From JAUWOY01 sp034431315 (GTDB lineage Bacteria > Chloroflexota > Anaerolineae > VGOG01), in the NCBI GenBank assembly GCA_034431315.1, contig DAOUDK010000041.1, positions 1 to 30,902 on the forward strand: DNA of 30,902 nt, in the 5' to 3' direction. The notes under the pieces were generated by a model. It was not told where the DNA came from and searched no databases. It was given only the letters and a program-made list of their open reading frames with translations. This document shows positions 8,030-15,105 of the stretch, piece after piece. Position 1 is the stretch's first letter, and each line of letters begins with the position of its first letter. A program made the position numbers and the translations under genes.

Positions 8030-8061
8030 ATGGCCGCTGGCTGGATAATGCCAGCGGCCAT
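8030..8061. terminator. Strong hairpin shared by two convergent units
   Basis: A perfect 11-bp stem (ATGGCCGCTGG / CCAGCGGCCAT) with a 10-nt loop lies between the end of the class I aminotransferase gene and the convergent hicA gene. It is followed by TTTCACTAG on the plus strand and TCTTCGTTCTG on the minus strand, so it can plausibly terminate both directions. Confidence 0.7.
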
Positions 8062-8096
8062 TTCACTAGATTGCCAACTTCCAGCGACATTGGTCG

Positions 8097-8327
8097 TTAT
8101 AGCCTGCTCCACTCGTCAACTGTGATTCTGCGGCCGAGGATCTCTTCCACTTCTCGTATCATAATCCGAAGCTGATGCACAGAATACTCGGCATTGGAAG
8201 GGATTGCCAAGCGATACTGCTCATAGACCATAAACTGGTGCCGCGTACCGGCGAAAGGACCATCAAAGCCGATGGCCCGCAACCGCCGGATGAAGTCTCG
8301 ACGCTTACAAGGCGCCCACCGGCTCAT
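8097..8327 (-). CDS. hicA: HicA-like mRNA interferase toxin
   Basis: The 76-residue product fits HicA toxins, small double-stranded RNA-binding-fold ribonucleases: KRRDFIRRLRAIGFDGPF, then GTRHQFMVYEQYRLAIPSN with the candidate catalytic His, and a helix LRIMIREVEEILGRRI. The usual motif is G-S/T-x-H followed by a short polar-hydrophobic strand and IP. The ATG at 8327 has AAGGAG 7 nt upstream. It overlaps the end of hicB by 23 nt on the same strand, the order antitoxin then toxin. It ends about 35 nt from the shared hairpin. This protein is slightly longer than many HicA toxins because of a C-terminal helix ending EWSRL. Confidence 0.8.
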   Translation of the reverse strand: MSRWAPCKRRDFIRRLRAIGFDGPFAGTRHQFMVYEQYRLAIPSNAEYSVHQLRIMIREVEEILGRRITVDEWSRL

Positions 8328-8577
8328 AGCTCGGCTCCTTGTTCAGATCAATATCAGCAATCACCGGCAGCGGGTGCTTCAGCTTGAGGCCGACCAGTAT
8401 CCAGTCTTCCAGCGTGGAACGCAATTCCTCCTCACACTCGCGCAGGGTGGATCCAAACGCCACCACCCCCTTGCACGGCGGAATGCGCCCGGCAAATGTG
8501 CCATCTTCCAATTTACCACAGACAGCGTGAGCCATTGCCTGTTCCACATAGCCACTCAAGATAAACCGTATCACCAC
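8305..8577 (-). CDS. hicB: HicB-like antitoxin
   Basis: The 90-residue protein has the partial RNase H-like HicB fold: an N-terminal strand, LEDGTFAGRIPPCKGVVAFGSTLRECEEELRSTLEDWI (read in pieces: a G-x-I-P-x-x-x-G-x-x-A-x-G-x-T-L-x-E motif), and a short proline-rich tail. It should neutralise the HicA product encoded downstream. No DNA-binding domain is visible, so autoregulation would need the complex or another factor. Start choice: TTG 8580, GTG 8577 and GTG 8574 are all in frame; CCTCCC (plus strand 8584-8589) gives a GGGAGG ribosome site whose 6-nt spacing favours GTG 8577. It lies 36 nt downstream of rplY on the same strand. Confidence 0.8.
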   Translation of the reverse strand: MVIRFILSGYVEQAMAHAVCGKLEDGTFAGRIPPCKGVVAFGSTLRECEEELRSTLEDWILVGLKLKHPLPVIADIDLNKEPSYEPVGAL

Positions 8578-8613
8578 CAAGCACCTCCCAAACAGTCAGT
8601 TTGCTTCCAACCA

Positions 8614-9267
8614 CTATTCTCCCTCAGACTCTACCTCCTCCTTGCCCTTGACGATGACCTCCACCTCCTCCGGCTCGACTGGCACCACCACCTCTTCCAC
8701 CTCTTCCGCGGCGGCCCAACCCACCTTGGCCACTATCTCCTCGGCGTCGGTCAGGATTTCCACAGTAGGCGGCACTCGAAGATCTTTGACGTAGATGGCC
8801 TGATCAATCTCCTCTAGCCCGCTCAGGTCAACCTCGATGGCCTCGATCAGATCGCCGGGTAGACACTCTATCTCTATCTCGTCGAGACCCTGCAACACCA
8901 TGACCCCTGCTGCTGCTGCCGCAGGCGCCTCACCAACGAAGACCAAAGGCACTTCTGTGGTGACCTTCTCGGTCATAACCACGGCGTAGAAATCAACGTG
9001 GATGAGCTTACGGGAGATCACATCCCATTGCACATCCCTGGCCAGGGCCATTTGGCGTTTCCTGGCCCGGCCGATTTTCAGGGCGATCAACCGATGCCCC
9101 CCAGCCTGGGCCAGGACACGATTCAATTCCCGTTCCTCAACCTGAAGGGAAAGCGACTCGGTCTCGTGCCCATACAACACGGCAGGAATGAGTCCTTCAA
9201 GTCGCAGGTTTTTCACCTTCTTGCCAAGCACTTTCCTTTTCTGCGTTTTGAGTTCAATTTGCTCCAT
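8614..9267 (-). CDS. rplY: 50S ribosomal protein L25 / general stress protein Ctc
   Basis: The 217-residue protein is a long (CTC/TL5-type) L25 that binds 5S rRNA in the large subunit. The N-terminal domain reads MEQIELKTQKRKVLGKKVKN, LEGLIPAVLYGHETESLSL, and a central RDVQWDVISRKLIHVDFYAV. The C-terminal beta domain includes VTTEVPLVFVGEAPAA, GVMVLQGLDEIEIECLPGDL and VDLSGLEEIDQAIYVKDLRV. It ends in an acidic Val/Glu-rich tail of about 30 residues, as in other long forms. A longer frame begins at 9471 but crosses the promoter; ATG 9267, with AGGAGGAA just upstream, is the start. The gene heads a probable rplY-hicB-hicA operon. Confidence 0.95.
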   Translation of the reverse strand: MEQIELKTQKRKVLGKKVKNLRLEGLIPAVLYGHETESLSLQVEERELNRVLAQAGGHRLIALKIGRARKRQMALARDVQWDVISRKLIHVDFYAVVMTEKVTTEVPLVFVGEAPAAAAAGVMVLQGLDEIEIECLPGDLIEAIEVDLSGLEEIDQAIYVKDLRVPPTVEILTDAEEIVAKVGWAAAEEVEEVVVPVEPEEVEVIVKGKEEVESEGE

Positions 9268-9336
9268 GTTTTCCTCCTCGCTTCCTTTGATTTCCTGATT
9301 AGTGACAAGCTGTACGTCAGCCCTCAAGCCAACGAT

Positions 9337-9365
9337 ATTGTAACGCATTTTCCCTTTCTCGTCAA
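9337..9365 (-). promoter_or_regulatory. Near-consensus promoter of rplY
   Basis: Read on the minus strand: TTGACG, 17-nt spacer, TACAAT. The -10 element lies about 70 nt from the rplY ATG, leaving a short leader that ends in GCGAGGAGGAAAAC. Confidence 0.85.
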
Positions 9366-9375
9366 GCCGCATTTG

Positions 9376-9405
9376 TTTGCAGATAAAGGCAGTTTGTGGT
9401 AGGAT
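9376..9405 (+). promoter_or_regulatory. Possible promoter for the glycan region
   Basis: TTTGCA, an 18-nt spacer and TAGGAT precede the ATG at 9426. The match is moderate. If real, it rules out the GTG at 9396 as start of the next gene. It lies back-to-back with the rplY promoter. Confidence 0.35.
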
Positions 9406-9425
9406 TATGGACGAGGATAGAAAAG

Positions 9426-12400
9426 ATGGTCCGGACTCCGCCGGTCGAGATAGACAGCAACCGAGGTTCACGTTCCACAGGTCAGGACTGGAGACCAGCC
9501 CTGAGTTTAATTCTCTGCGCCCTGGGTCTGGTCATCGTCGCTTTCCTGGCTTTTGTCGTGTGGACCAAGCAGGGTGACGGTCTTCCGCCGGACGTACCTC
9601 AAGCCACAGTGAATCCCTTCGGCGTAAACGTGGCCCTGGAACAGTACGATGAAGCAGAACTGGAACAGGCTCTAACCCTGATCGAGGGCGGCGGCTTCCA
9701 GTGGCTGCGCCAAACCTTCCCCTGGGCCGACATCGAAGCCCAAGCCGGTCAATACGATTGGGCCGCCTGGGATAGAATCGTGGCCGCCGTGCAGGAGCAC
9801 GATCTCAACCTGATCGCCGTGCTAGACACCTCGCCTGAGTGGGCCCAACGAGCGGCTGACCGCTACTCGCCACCGCAGGAGATGGCCGACTTCGGCCGCT
9901 TCGCCCAAGCCTTCGCCGAGCGCTATCGAGAGGAAATCGACTATTATCAGATCTGGGACGAACCCAATCTCAGCTCCCATTGGGGTAACGCTTACGTAGA
10001 TCCAGCCAGCTATGCCCGCCTGCTGCAGGAGGGCTACATCCAGGTCAAAGCCGCCGATCCTACCTCCACCGTCTTGACCGCTGGCCTGGCCCCCAACAGC
10101 GAGAGCGGCCCTCTCAACCTGAACGAGGTGGCTTTTCTGCGAGGTCTGTACGCTGCTGGGGCCAGTGACTATTTCGACATCGTAGCCGTCAAGCCCTACG
10201 GCTTCGACGCAGGGCCTGACGACCGCCAAACCGGCCTGGGGATTCTCAACTTCTCCCGGGCCCAGATGGTGCGGGAGGTGATGGTCGCCAGCGGCGACGA
10301 GGACAAGGCCGTCTGGGCGGTGGAGTTTGGTTGGAATGCCCTGCCTCCTGATTGGCAGGGCCAGCCCTCCATCTGGGGGGAGGTGAGCGAGGAGGAGCAA
10401 GCTCAATACACCGTAGCCGCCATCGAGCGGGCCCGCGACGAGTGGCCCTGGTTGGGGGTTCTGGCTGTGGCCCATTTCCAGCCCTATGCCCCCCCCGACG
10501 ACCCGCACTGGGGCTTCGCCCTGGTGGACCAGCAGTGGAAACCGCGCCCCGTTTACCAGCGATTGCGGGAGCTGGCCACGGTCGCGCCCGTAGCCTACCC
10601 AGGCCGCTACGCGGCCGATCACTACACAGCCCGCTATCTGGGCGATTGGCGTCTCTCCCCCCAAGGAGCTGACATCGGCAAAAGCGGCGACAGCCTGGTC
10701 ATCCCCTTCAAGGGCACCCGCCTTGACCTGACCGTGCGGCGGGGCGACTTCTGGGGAATCCTCTACGTGACCGTTGATGGGAGACCGGCTAATCGCCTGC
10801 CTCAGGATAACCAAGGCCGTTCGTACCTAGTCCTACACGATCCCCTCCACCGCACAGAGACCGTCACCCTGGCCTCGGGTTTGGCCGACGAGGTGCACGA
10901 AGCTGAGTTGGTGGCTGAGGGGGGCTGGGGACAGTGGGCCATTGTCAGTTGGACCGTGGCCTGCGAGCCGAACTCCCTGCCCTATCAGTTGGCCTGGGCG
11001 CTGTTGGGAGTCTGTGCCGTGGCGCTGCTCGTGGCCATCAGCAAGCAATTGGCCGTCAGCCGTCACCTACTCCCTACTGCCCGCTCTCTGCTGAAGCAAT
11101 TCGCAGACCGCTATCACGATCTGCCCGAGGGCCTACAGCTCGCCATAACCCTCGCCGCCGCCCTGGCCTTCTACTTCTCCCCCTGGCCCGTTGTGAGCCT
11201 CCCAGCCCTAGCTCTCCTGGCGATCTCCATCTTCCTGCGCCTGGACATCGGCCTGGCCCTGGTCGCCTTCTCCATCCCCTTCTACCTCTACCCCAAGCAC
11301 ATTTTGGGCGTGGCCCTCTCGATGGTGGAGATCACAACCCTCCTCTGCCTCGCCGCCTGGCTGCTGCGTTGGATACTGGATATTGGACATTGGAAGTTGG
11401 AAGCCTGCCCTGAGCCTGGCCGAAGGGTTGGTCATTTGGTCGCGGGAAGCCCTCCTCCCGTCATTGGTCATTTAAGAGGTCTTGACTGGGCCGTGGTTTT
11501 CTTCGTCGCCGCTGCCGCTGCATCGCTGTTATGGGCTGAGAGCTTTGGGGTGGCCATGCGGGAGTTTAGAGTGGTCGTCTCCGAATCGGCCCTCTTCTAC
11601 TTCCTGTTGAGGGCCAGCCCCTTGGAGAAACGCCATCTTTGGCGCATCGTCGGCGCCCTGGTTTTGGCCACGGTCATTATTTCCTTCATCGGTCTCTATC
11701 AGTATTTCTTCACCAGCGACGTCATCACCGCCGAGGGGGTGCGCCGCATCCACGGCGTCTACGGCTCACCAAACAACCTGGGCCTCTTTCTGGGGCGGAT
11801 CGTGCCCATCCTGGCGGCTGTAACCCTGTTTGGCGGCTCACTCCGGCGACGGGCCATCTACTGTGTGATCGGGCTGCCGGTCGCCCTCTGCCTCTATCTG
11901 ACCTATTCCCGCGGCGCCTGGCTGCTGGGGCTGCCAGCCGCTTTCATTTTCCTCGGCCTGATGCGGGGGAGAAAAGCGCTGCTTATCTCATTGCTCGTCA
12001 TCTTGGTTATTGCTCTGAGTCTGCTCCCCCTAGTCGGCACCGAGCGTCTAGCTTCTCTCTTCAACACCCAGAGCGGCACCACCTTCCTGCGCCTCAAGCT
12101 CTGGCAAGGAAGCCTCAACATGATCCGCGATCACCCCCTGTTCGGCGTGGGGCTGGACAACTTCCTCTACCAATACCGCACCCGCTACGTGCTGCCCGAG
12201 GCCTGGGAGGAACTGGACCTCTCCCATCCCCACAACATCGTCCTGGACTATTGGACCCGGTTGGGCATCCTGGGAGTGGTCGCCATGGGGTGGCTGCTAT
12301 TGGCCTTCTTCGGGAAAGCCCTGCGTCTATACCGCCAACTGAATGACCGCGACCTGAAGGCCCTGCTCCTGGGACTTATGGCCAGCATGGTCGCTTTCCT

Positions 12401-12506
12401 GGCTCACGGCCTGATCGATAATTCGTATTTTCTGGTAGACCTGGCCTTCGTATTCTTTTTAGCACTAGGAATGATAACTAAAGTCGAAAGCCTTGCGTCA
12501 GATTGA
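9426..12506 (+). CDS. Glycoside hydrolase-like domain fused to O-antigen ligase/polymerase
   Basis: The 1026-residue protein has an N-terminal transmembrane segment (about residues 24-46), then a clan GH-A/GH39-like beta-barrel domain of about 330 residues. Its candidate acid/base E179 sits in YYQIWDEPNLSSHWG and its candidate nucleophile E300 in VWAVEFGWNALP. A beta-rich linker domain (about 390-500) follows. From about residue 515 come roughly ten membrane segments of the Wzy/WaaL O-antigen ligase family, with the usual loop RIHGVYGSPNNLGLFLGR and the motif DNFLYQYRTRY. The fusion places a sugar-cleaving or sugar-binding module outside the membrane next to a glycan ligase. A repeat-coded stretch (WKLEACPEPGRRVGHLVAG) is inserted in a loop between membrane segments. 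Start: ATG 9426 with GAGGAT 7 nt upstream; a GTG at 9396 is the alternative. Hydrolase activity versus mere binding cannot be decided. Confidence 0.82.
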   Translation: MVRTPPVEIDSNRGSRSTGQDWRPALSLILCALGLVIVAFLAFVVWTKQGDGLPPDVPQATVNPFGVNVALEQYDEAELEQALTLIEGGGFQWLRQTFPWADIEAQAGQYDWAAWDRIVAAVQEHDLNLIAVLDTSPEWAQRAADRYSPPQEMADFGRFAQAFAERYREEIDYYQIWDEPNLSSHWGNAYVDPASYARLLQEGYIQVKAADPTSTVLTAGLAPNSESGPLNLNEVAFLRGLYAAGASDYFDIVAVKPYGFDAGPDDRQTGLGILNFSRAQMVREVMVASGDEDKAVWAVEFGWNALPPDWQGQPSIWGEVSEEEQAQYTVAAIERARDEWPWLGVLAVAHFQPYAPPDDPHWGFALVDQQWKPRPVYQRLRELATVAPVAYPGRYAADHYTARYLGDWRLSPQGADIGKSGDSLVIPFKGTRLDLTVRRGDFWGILYVTVDGRPANRLPQDNQGRSYLVLHDPLHRTETVTLASGLADEVHEAELVAEGGWGQWAIVSWTVACEPNSLPYQLAWALLGVCAVALLVAISKQLAVSRHLLPTARSLLKQFADRYHDLPEGLQLAITLAAALAFYFSPWPVVSLPALALLAISIFLRLDIGLALVAFSIPFYLYPKHILGVALSMVEITTLLCLAAWLLRWILDIGHWKLEACPEPGRRVGHLVAGSPPPVIGHLRGLDWAVVFFVAAAAASLLWAESFGVAMREFRVVVSESALFYFLLRASPLEKRHLWRIVGALVLATVIISFIGLYQYFFTSDVITAEGVRRIHGVYGSPNNLGLFLGRIVPILAAVTLFGGSLRRRAIYCVIGLPVALCLYLTYSRGAWLLGLPAAFIFLGLMRGRKALLISLLVILVIALSLLPLVGTERLASLFNTQSGTTFLRLKLWQGSLNMIRDHPLFGVGLDNFLYQYRTRYVLPEAWEELDLSHPHNIVLDYWTRLGILGVVAMGWLLLAFFGKALRLYRQLNDRDLKALLLGLMASMVAFLAHGLIDNSYFLVDLAFVFFLALGMITKVESLASD
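11371..11473. repeat. Composite word repeat carried in frame inside the fusion gene
   Basis: Three word families abut: ggatattggacattggaagttgg (11371-11403, kin of 1271-1304), CCCTGAGCCTGGCCGAAGGG (11408-11427, resembling the reverse complement of 20641-20659), and ggtcatttggtc/cattggtcattt (11428-11473). The reading frame stays open through all three. Confidence 0.7.
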
Positions 12507-12531
12507 CGCTATCGCCCCTTTGTTGTATACT
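12503..12531 (+). promoter_or_regulatory. Near-consensus promoter overlapping a stop codon
   Basis: TTGACG (12503-12508), a 17-nt spacer and TATACT (12526-12531) precede the UXS-like gene by about 30 nt. The -35 box contains the TGA stop of the upstream fusion gene. Confidence 0.8.
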
Positions 12532-12561
12532 ACCGCTTAATCCGAATCCAGGGAGGTTGTA

Positions 12562-13503
12562 ATGCGTATCCTTATTACGGGTGGAGCTGGGTTCATCGGC
12601 TCGCACCTCTGCGATCGTTTCCTGGCCAAAGGGCATCAGGTCATAGCTATGGACAATCTGAGCACCAGCACCATTGATAACATCGCTCACCTGGCAGGCC
12701 GGGACGGTTTCTCGTTCATCAAGCACGACGTGACCAATTATATCTATGTTGAAGGGCACCTGGACGCCATCCTTCACCTGGCGTCACTGCCCAGCCCTGT
12801 GGACTACCTGGAGAAGCCAATCCCCACCCTCAAAGTGGGGGCTCTGGGAACCCACAAGGCTCTGGGGCTGGCTCTGGCCAAGAAAGCGACTTTCCTCCTG
12901 GCCTCCACCTCCGAGGTTTATGGCGACCCCCAGGAGCACCCTCAGCGCGAGGACTACTGGGGCCACGTCAACCCGGTGGGGCCGCGGGGGGTGTACGACG
13001 AGTCCAAGCGCTTCGCCGAGGCTCTGACCATGGCCTACCATCGCTATCATGGCGTGGACACGCGGATTGCACGCATCTTCAACACCTATGGCCCGCGCAT
13101 GAGATCAGACGACGGCCGGGTGGTGAGCAACTTCGTCACCCAGGCCCTGCGAGGCGAACCATTGACGATATACGACGATGGCTCCCGCACCCGCAGCTTT
13201 TGCTACGTGTCCGACTTGGTGGAGGGCCTCTATCGCCTGCTCCTGTCCGACGAGGTCTACCCGGTGAACCTGGGCAACCCCAATGAGATGACTATCCTCG
13301 AATTCGCCCACCAGGTGCTGGAGGTTTCTGGCTCCTCATCGGAGTTAGTTTTCATCGCCCCGACCGACGAGCGCACCAAAGATGATCCCCAGGTGCGCCG
13401 CCCGGACATCAGCAAGGCCAAACGGGTGTTGAACTGGCAGCCCCAGGTCAGCCTGGAGGAAGGACTGCGAAAGACACTTGAAGAGTTTAAGCGACGAGTC
13501 TAA
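12562..13503 (+). CDS. NAD-dependent sugar epimerase/dehydratase, UDP-glucuronate decarboxylase (UDP-xylose synthase)-like
   Basis: This 313-residue extended short-chain dehydrogenase has the NAD motif ITGGAGFIGSHLCDRF, then HLASLPSPVDYLEKP, LLASTSEVYGDPQEHPQ, and the catalytic Y-x-x-x-K in GVYDESKRFAEAL, then RIARIFNTYGPRM and DGRVVSNFVTQAL. The run EVYGDPxxHPQxExYWGxVNPxGPRxxYDExKR is the signature of UDP-glucuronate decarboxylases, which make UDP-xylose from UDP-glucuronate. It probably supplies activated pentose for the surrounding surface-glycan genes (inference). GGGAGG (12551-12556) supports ATG 12562. It overlaps the next gene by 26 nt. dTDP-glucose dehydratase-type activity is a less likely alternative. 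Confidence 0.85.
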   Translation: MRILITGGAGFIGSHLCDRFLAKGHQVIAMDNLSTSTIDNIAHLAGRDGFSFIKHDVTNYIYVEGHLDAILHLASLPSPVDYLEKPIPTLKVGALGTHKALGLALAKKATFLLASTSEVYGDPQEHPQREDYWGHVNPVGPRGVYDESKRFAEALTMAYHRYHGVDTRIARIFNTYGPRMRSDDGRVVSNFVTQALRGEPLTIYDDGSRTRSFCYVSDLVEGLYRLLLSDEVYPVNLGNPNEMTILEFAHQVLEVSGSSSELVFIAPTDERTKDDPQVRRPDISKAKRVLNWQPQVSLEEGLRKTLEEFKRRV

Positions 13504-14992
13504 CTTAAGAATCTCAACGGCGCTTACCAGACGCGCCGACCTCAGTTGGGGCAGCCCACTGTTCAACGCGGCCCTGCTGCTGATTGTGCTGACAGTCGGC
13601 CTGATCATCGCTCTCCTGCCCTTGACCTTGGCGGGAGGAGCGATCCTGGGCGGTATCGTCTTCCTGATCAACCTGATCCGCCCTGAGTATGGTCTGTACC
13701 TCCTGATCCTCGCCGTGCCCTTCGGCTCGGTCAGGGAAATCGCCATCAGCGGCTTCACGGTGGGGGCAGCGGAGGCGCTGGTGGGGCTGGTGCTGGCCGC
13801 CTGGCTGGCTAATATGGTCGCTACTAGGGAGATCAAGATTATCCACCCACCACTGCTTCTGCCTCTACTCATCTTCCTGGGAGCCATCCTCCTGTCGCTG
13901 ACTGGAGCCCTCTCGCTGAAATACAGCTTCAAAGAGATTCTCAAGTGGCTGGAGGTGCTGGGCGTCTACCTCTTTGTGGTCAACGTCATCGAGAAGAAGC
14001 AGGCCCCAGTCGTGGTCACCTTTATGCTGCTGGCGGGCATCGGCCAAGCGCTCCTAGGCTTCTACCAGTTTTTGGGCCGCGTGGGGCCACAGGCTTTCAT
14101 CGTCCTCGGCCGCTTCATGCGGGCCTACGGCACATTCGAGCAGCCTAATCCGTATGGGGGGTATTTGGGGTTAGTTTTGCCGTTGGCCTGCGGCGTGCTG
14201 TTGGGAACTCGTAGATTCGGAATTCGTAAATTCGTAAATTCGTGGGGTCGTCACGAATCCACGAATCCCGAATCTACGAATCTACCAGTTGCTATCCTCG
14301 GCCTCGCCACCATGGGGACCGCTTTGATCATGAGCTGGTCTCGTGGCGCCTGGCTGGGCTTTGCCGCCGCTTTCACTCTAATGATTCTAGCGTACAGCCG
14401 ACGAGCGGCGGTTCTTTTCGCCCTGGTCTGTCTGCCAGCAGCCTTGGTGCTGCTGATGGGTAGCTTTCAAGCGCTGCCTCAGACCATTGTTCAGCGCCTC
14501 ACCGACTTCCTCCCCTATTTGCACACTCTCGACGTGCGGGGAGTCAAACTGACTGATGCCAACTACGCCGTGGTGGAACGGCTGGCTCATTGGCAGGCCG
14601 CCTGGGGGATGTTCAGCGACCGGCCCTGGCTGGGGGTGGGCATCGGCAACTACGAGCCGGTCTACCCGTCCTACTCCCTGCCAGGCTGGACGGAACCGCT
14701 GGGCCACGCCCACAACTACTACCTGAACATCACCGCCGAAGCAGGGCTGATCGGGCTGGCGGCCTATCTCATCCTCTGGGGAGCCGCCTTCTGGCAAGTC
14801 TGGAAGGTCGTCCGAACAACTCAGGGCTATTGGCGAGGAGTGGCGGTCGGCATCCTGGGTGTCCTGACACACCTCTCGGTGCACAACCTGTTCGATAACC
14901 TCTACGTGCACAACATGTACTTGCATGTGGCTATGTTGCTAGGATTGCTGTTCGTGATCGGACAGCACAACCAGAATTATGACGCAGCGTAG
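13478..14992 (+). CDS. O-antigen ligase/polymerase family membrane protein
   Basis: The 504-residue protein has about 11-12 hydrophobic segments and the Wzy/WaaL layout: FMRAYGTFEQPNPYGGYLGL, IMSWSRGAWLGFAAAF, a large extracytoplasmic loop with RLAHWQAAWGMFSDRPWLG and GIGNYEPVYPSYSL, then the GHAHNYYLNITAEAGLIGL motif with the conserved His. It would ligate or polymerise lipid-linked glycans at the outer face of the membrane. The start appears to be TTG 13478, inside the end of the preceding gene, with GGAGGAAGG further upstream, indicating coupling. Residues about 245-270 (TRRFGIRKFVNSWGRHE...) derive from an in-frame palindromic repeat in a loop. It is paralogous to the C-terminal half of the fusion protein at 9426. 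Confidence 0.85.
   Translation: MKSLSDESNLRISTALTRRADLSWGSPLFNAALLLIVLTVGLIIALLPLTLAGGAILGGIVFLINLIRPEYGLYLLILAVPFGSVREIAISGFTVGAAEALVGLVLAAWLANMVATREIKIIHPPLLLPLLIFLGAILLSLTGALSLKYSFKEILKWLEVLGVYLFVVNVIEKKQAPVVVTFMLLAGIGQALLGFYQFLGRVGPQAFIVLGRFMRAYGTFEQPNPYGGYLGLVLPLACGVLLGTRRFGIRKFVNSWGRHESTNPESTNLPVAILGLATMGTALIMSWSRGAWLGFAAAFTLMILAYSRRAAVLFALVCLPAALVLLMGSFQALPQTIVQRLTDFLPYLHTLDVRGVKLTDANYAVVERLAHWQAAWGMFSDRPWLGVGIGNYEPVYPSYSLPGWTEPLGHAHNYYLNITAEAGLIGLAAYLILWGAAFWQVWKVVRTTQGYWRGVAVGILGVLTHLSVHNLFDNLYVHNMYLHVAMLLGLLFVIGQHNQNYDAA
14211..14288. repeat. attcgt-word palindrome inserted in frame in the O-antigen ligase gene
   Basis: The left arm (GTAGATTCGGAATTCGTAAA...) and right arm (...CCCGAATCTACGAATCTAC) form an imperfect palindrome of about 78 bp, divisible by three. 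It codes for a polar, Arg/Ser/Asn-rich loop between two hydrophobic segments. Related words occur at 20997-21058. Confidence 0.75.
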
Positions 14993-15004
14993 CCGCAAAC
15001 AAGT

Positions 15005-15104
15005 TTTTCACCACAAAGACACCAAGACACAAAGAAAAGCGGTGTGGATTGATCTCCCAAAAAAACTTCGTGTCTTTGTGTCTTGGTGGTAAGAAGGAAT
15101 TTGC
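15005..15104 (+). repeat. 100-bp palindromic element, copy 1
   Basis: A left arm at 15009-15034 (CACCACAAAGACACCAAGAC...), a 31-nt spacer and a right arm at 15066-15090 (...GTGTCTTGGTGGT) make up an 82-bp core. A 14-nt shoulder ending GAATTTGC extends it to 15104, and TTTT precedes it. The copy at 26073-26172 has the same architecture in reverse. The AAGGA in its shoulder is the ribosome site of the next gene. Confidence 0.85.
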
Positions 15105-15105
15105 C

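Noticed and set aside
9822..10814. 330-codon minus-strand open frame
   Set aside because: Antisense to the glycosidase domain with its two candidate catalytic Glu residues; low-complexity composition.
15005..15104. Insertion sequence with transposase
   Set aside because: The element is only about 100 bp and encodes nothing; at most it is non-autonomous.
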